A stretch of DNA of 6,694 bases from assembly GCA_022704725.1 (NCBI GenBank), contig JAKJFV010000088.1, positions 1 to 6,694 on the forward strand, read 5' to 3'. The DNA is from Spirochaetota bacterium (GTDB lineage: Bacteria; Spirochaetota; Spirochaetia; Treponematales; Treponemataceae). The position numbers were made by a program, and so were the translations under genes. Shown one piece after another: positions 5,313 to 6,694 of the stretch. Position 1 is the first letter of the stretch, and the number at the start of each line of letters is the position of its first letter. Under the pieces are notes generated by a model that had not been told where the DNA came from, searched no databases, and worked only from the letters and a program-made list of their open reading frames with translations.

Positions 5313-5330
5313 TTACAAAATAACTTGTAA
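5313..5330. promoter_or_regulatory. Palindromic candidate operator upstream of the ECF transporter gene
   Basis: TTACAA (5313-5318) and TTGTAA (5325-5330) form a perfect 6-6-6 inverted repeat, the size of a typical dimeric-repressor site, 10 bp before TTGACG. The arms are inverted relative to the BirA operator (TTGT..ACAA outward), so I do not assign it to biotin control. Chance occurrence in AT-rich DNA is possible. Confidence 0.35.
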
Positions 5331-5340
5331 TGTCATTCTC

Positions 5341-5370
5341 TTGACGAGTTTTATAGTTTTATAATAAACT
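5341..5370 (+). promoter_or_regulatory. Probable promoter region of the ECF transporter-trkA pair
   Basis: TTGACG (5341-5346) is a good -35. A perfect TATAAT lies at 5360-5365, but at a 13-nt spacing, which is too short. The -10-like TAAACT (5365-5370) has an 18-nt spacing. Either -10 would start transcription within about 7 nt of the ATG at 5378. The preceding 25 bases have no Shine-Dalgarno sequence. The exact promoter is uncertain. Confidence 0.4.
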
Positions 5371-5377
5371 AATTTAC

Positions 5378-6013
5378 ATGAAAACTATAACTAACAAAGT
5401 ATTAATCCGCAAACTGGCGGTAACTGGAGCGCTTGGCGCTTTGACTGTTGTATTAAGCGTAACCCATTTAGGCTTAATTCCTTTTGTATCCGGAGCAGCT
5501 ATTACTATTCTGCAAATTCCGGTAATTATTGCCGTTCTTATGGAAGGACTTGCTGTCGGTTTAGGTGTCGGCGCCATTTTTGGTGTGTCATCCCTTATTC
5601 AGGCTGCTATGAATCCGACAGGCGTGCTGGATCCGTTTTTTGTGAATCCCCTTGTATCAGTTATACCCCGTATTCTTATTGCAGTTATTACCTTTCTTGT
5701 TTATAAGGGTTTACAAAACTTTAATAAGAAAAATCAGCCGGCGCTAAAGACTGTTTTTGCAGGAATTGCAGCCTTTTTCGGTTCTATGGCAAATACTGTT
5801 TTTGTTATTGGCTCTTTATATCTTGTTTATGCTAAGGATATTTTAGAGCTGGCAGGCGGGAACGGATATATTGCCTTTATGATCATCCTTCTTCCGCAGG
5901 CTTTACTGGAAGCTGCTGCTTCTGTTATACTATGCACTGCGGTAATTGCAGTTAAAGAAACAGCATTCCGCAAAAAACCAAAGTTAATTGAGGAAGTTGA
6001 TAAAACGGAATGA
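5378..6013 (+). CDS. ECF transporter S component (substrate-binding membrane subunit, PF12822-type)
   Basis: This 211-residue integral membrane protein has about six hydrophobic segments, near residues 12-30, 33-55, 58-78, 94-111, 124-150 and 164-193. The opening LAVTGALGALTVVLSVTHLGLIPF, then ITILQIPVII, GLGVGAIFGVSSLIQA and NPLVSVIPRIL, are characteristic of the ECF S-component group that includes proposed pantothenate and other vitamin carriers. The S component binds the vitamin in the membrane and works with a shared EcfA/A'/T energizing module. No ATPase or EcfT gene is in the window, as expected for group II ECF systems. The substrate cannot be read from sequence here. The ATG at 5378 lacks a ribosome site, but an in-frame TAG at 5354 and the position of the first membrane helix support it. 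The stop overlaps trkA by ATGA. Confidence 0.85.
   Translation: MKTITNKVLIRKLAVTGALGALTVVLSVTHLGLIPFVSGAAITILQIPVIIAVLMEGLAVGLGVGAIFGVSSLIQAAMNPTGVLDPFFVNPLVSVIPRILIAVITFLVYKGLQNFNKKNQPALKTVFAGIAAFFGSMANTVFVIGSLYLVYAKDILELAGGNGYIAFMIILLPQALLEAAASVILCTAVIAVKETAFRKKPKLIEEVDKTE
5990..5996 (+). promoter_or_regulatory. Ribosome binding site of the trkA-like gene
   Basis: GAGGAAG lies 13 nt before the ATG at 6010 and within the end of the ECF gene. The distance is somewhat long, and coupling to the upstream stop through the 4-nt overlap probably matters more. Confidence 0.4.
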
Positions 6014-6694
6014 AGGTAATAATAATCGGTGCCGGATTCAGCGGTGTACAGCTTGCAAAACGTCTTGTTTCTGAACGCTATGATGTTGTTCTTATAGATA
6101 AGGATGAGGAAACTGTCCGCCATGCATCAAACCGGCTCGATTGTATGGTAGTCCAGGCTAACGGCAATAGTCTTATAACACTTGAGGAAGCAGGCATTGC
6201 CAAAGCTGATGCCCTTGTTGCACTCACAGAGTCCGACGAGCTTAACATGATAACCTGTTCGCTTGCCGACTCTGTGTACCCCGATTGTATTAAAATTGCG
6301 CGTGTGCGTAATTATGAATATTACAAAGATGTTGAGCATATAGATTTTCAAAACGGGCGGCCCCTCTACGGTATTAACTACATGGTCCACCCCGATATTG
6401 AGGCAGCTGAGGCAATAGTAAGCGCGGTAGATCACGGTGCTGTATCAGATATTATTGAATTTGAAGGCAGCGATTTTGAAGTAACGAGCGTTACCATAGA
6501 AAAGGGCAGTAAACTGGACGGCATATATGTTCAGAATATTAGAACGCTTACTGAAAATTCGTTTTTGGCAGCCTATGTAGAGCAGGATGATAAAGCTTTT
6601 ATGCCTACAGGCAGTACTATTTTACAGGCCGGCGACCGTGTCGGTTTTCTTGCCCGTAAAGAACATGTTAATGAGATTCTTGGACTTTGCGGTT
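6010..6694 (+). CDS. trkA: Trk potassium uptake regulatory protein TrkA / RCK domain protein (3' end outside window)
   Basis: The frame is open from the ATG at 6010 to the right edge, giving 228 residues. The start overlaps the ECF stop as ATGA. Residues 1-16 (MKVIIIGAGFSGVQLA) form the Rossmann GxGxxG loop (G7, G9, G12), and D30 ends beta-strand 2, as in NAD(H)-binding RCK domains. NGNS (51-54), LEEAGIAKADALVALTESDELNM (58-80) and KIARVRNYEYY (95-105) are classic TrkA N-domain segments. HPDIEAAEAI (127-136) leads to a TrkA_C-like domain at about 148-225. TrkA of the two-repeat type is about 450 residues, so roughly half is missing. It is a cytoplasmic subunit that gates the TrkH/TrkG K+ channel in response to nucleotides; trkH is not in the window but may lie to the right. 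A single-repeat KtrA protein (about 220 residues) is less likely because no stop is seen. Confidence 0.9.
   Translation, partial: MKVIIIGAGFSGVQLAKRLVSERYDVVLIDKDEETVRHASNRLDCMVVQANGNSLITLEEAGIAKADALVALTESDELNMITCSLADSVYPDCIKIARVRNYEYYKDVEHIDFQNGRPLYGINYMVHPDIEAAEAIVSAVDHGAVSDIIEFEGSDFEVTSVTIEKGSKLDGIYVQNIRTLTENSFLAAYVEQDDKAFMPTGSTILQAGDRVGFLARKEHVNEILGLCG

Noticed and set aside
5275..5377. Riboswitch upstream of the ECF transporter gene
   Set aside because: The gap is only 103 nt, the likely promoter sits at its downstream end so little leader would be transcribed, and I recognise no known vitamin riboswitch motif.
5827..6435. Minus-strand frames at 5827-6123 and 6127-6435
   Set aside because: They are antisense to the ECF and trkA-like genes, which have clear family motifs.

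Overview
The window is about 6.7 kb of moderately AT-rich chromosomal DNA. It looks like an anaerobic, carbohydrate-using bacterium, and a gut- or rumen-type Treponema (Spirochaetes) is my best guess. The guess rests on gene content: a cytoplasmic GH51 arabinofuranosidase with a DUF6171-type cysteine protein, a Rpn/PDDEXK_2 nuclease, a short PAS protein with a CxxC/CPxC tail, an ECF vitamin transporter S component and a Trk/RCK protein. There is no rRNA or other phylogenetic marker, so the assignment is tentative.

Left part (1-1925). The 3' part of an HD-superfamily hydrolase gene enters from the left edge. It converges on a complete Rpn-family nuclease gene on the minus strand (583-1440). 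The two gaps around the nuclease gene (393-582 and 1441-1925) have no credible gene. They carry short motifs built from 9-10 nt near-repeats, several hairpins and small direct repeats, and they look like decayed accessory DNA.

Middle (1926-3844). A two-gene minus-strand operon holds the GH51 alpha-L-arabinofuranosidase gene and a small cysteine-rich DUF6171-like gene, which overlap by 4 nt (GTGA). A strong hairpin begins just after the last stop codon. The operon has a good sigma70-type promoter (TTGATT-17-TATAAT) with a cluster of TGATAT half-sites just upstream of it, in a 165 bp divergent intergenic region.

Right part (3845-6694). Four plus-strand genes follow in two overlapping pairs. 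The first pair is a PAS/four-cysteine protein and an AAC(3)-family N-acetyltransferase, sharing one base (TAATG). The second is an ECF transporter S component and a TrkA-type RCK protein, overlapping by ATGA; the TrkA gene is cut by the right edge. The first gene of each pair has no visible Shine-Dalgarno sequence and has -10-like hexamers so near the ATG that leaderless or nearly leaderless mRNAs are plausible.

The arabinofuranosidase would release arabinose from imported arabino-oligosaccharides. The PAS/acetyltransferase pair may be a sensing-plus-modification unit, and the last pair concerns vitamin import and K+ uptake control. I found no CRISPR array, tRNA, rRNA or intact insertion sequence. 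The most unusual items are the phrase-like intergenic repeats, the PAS-AAC(3) coupling and the possible leaderless starts.
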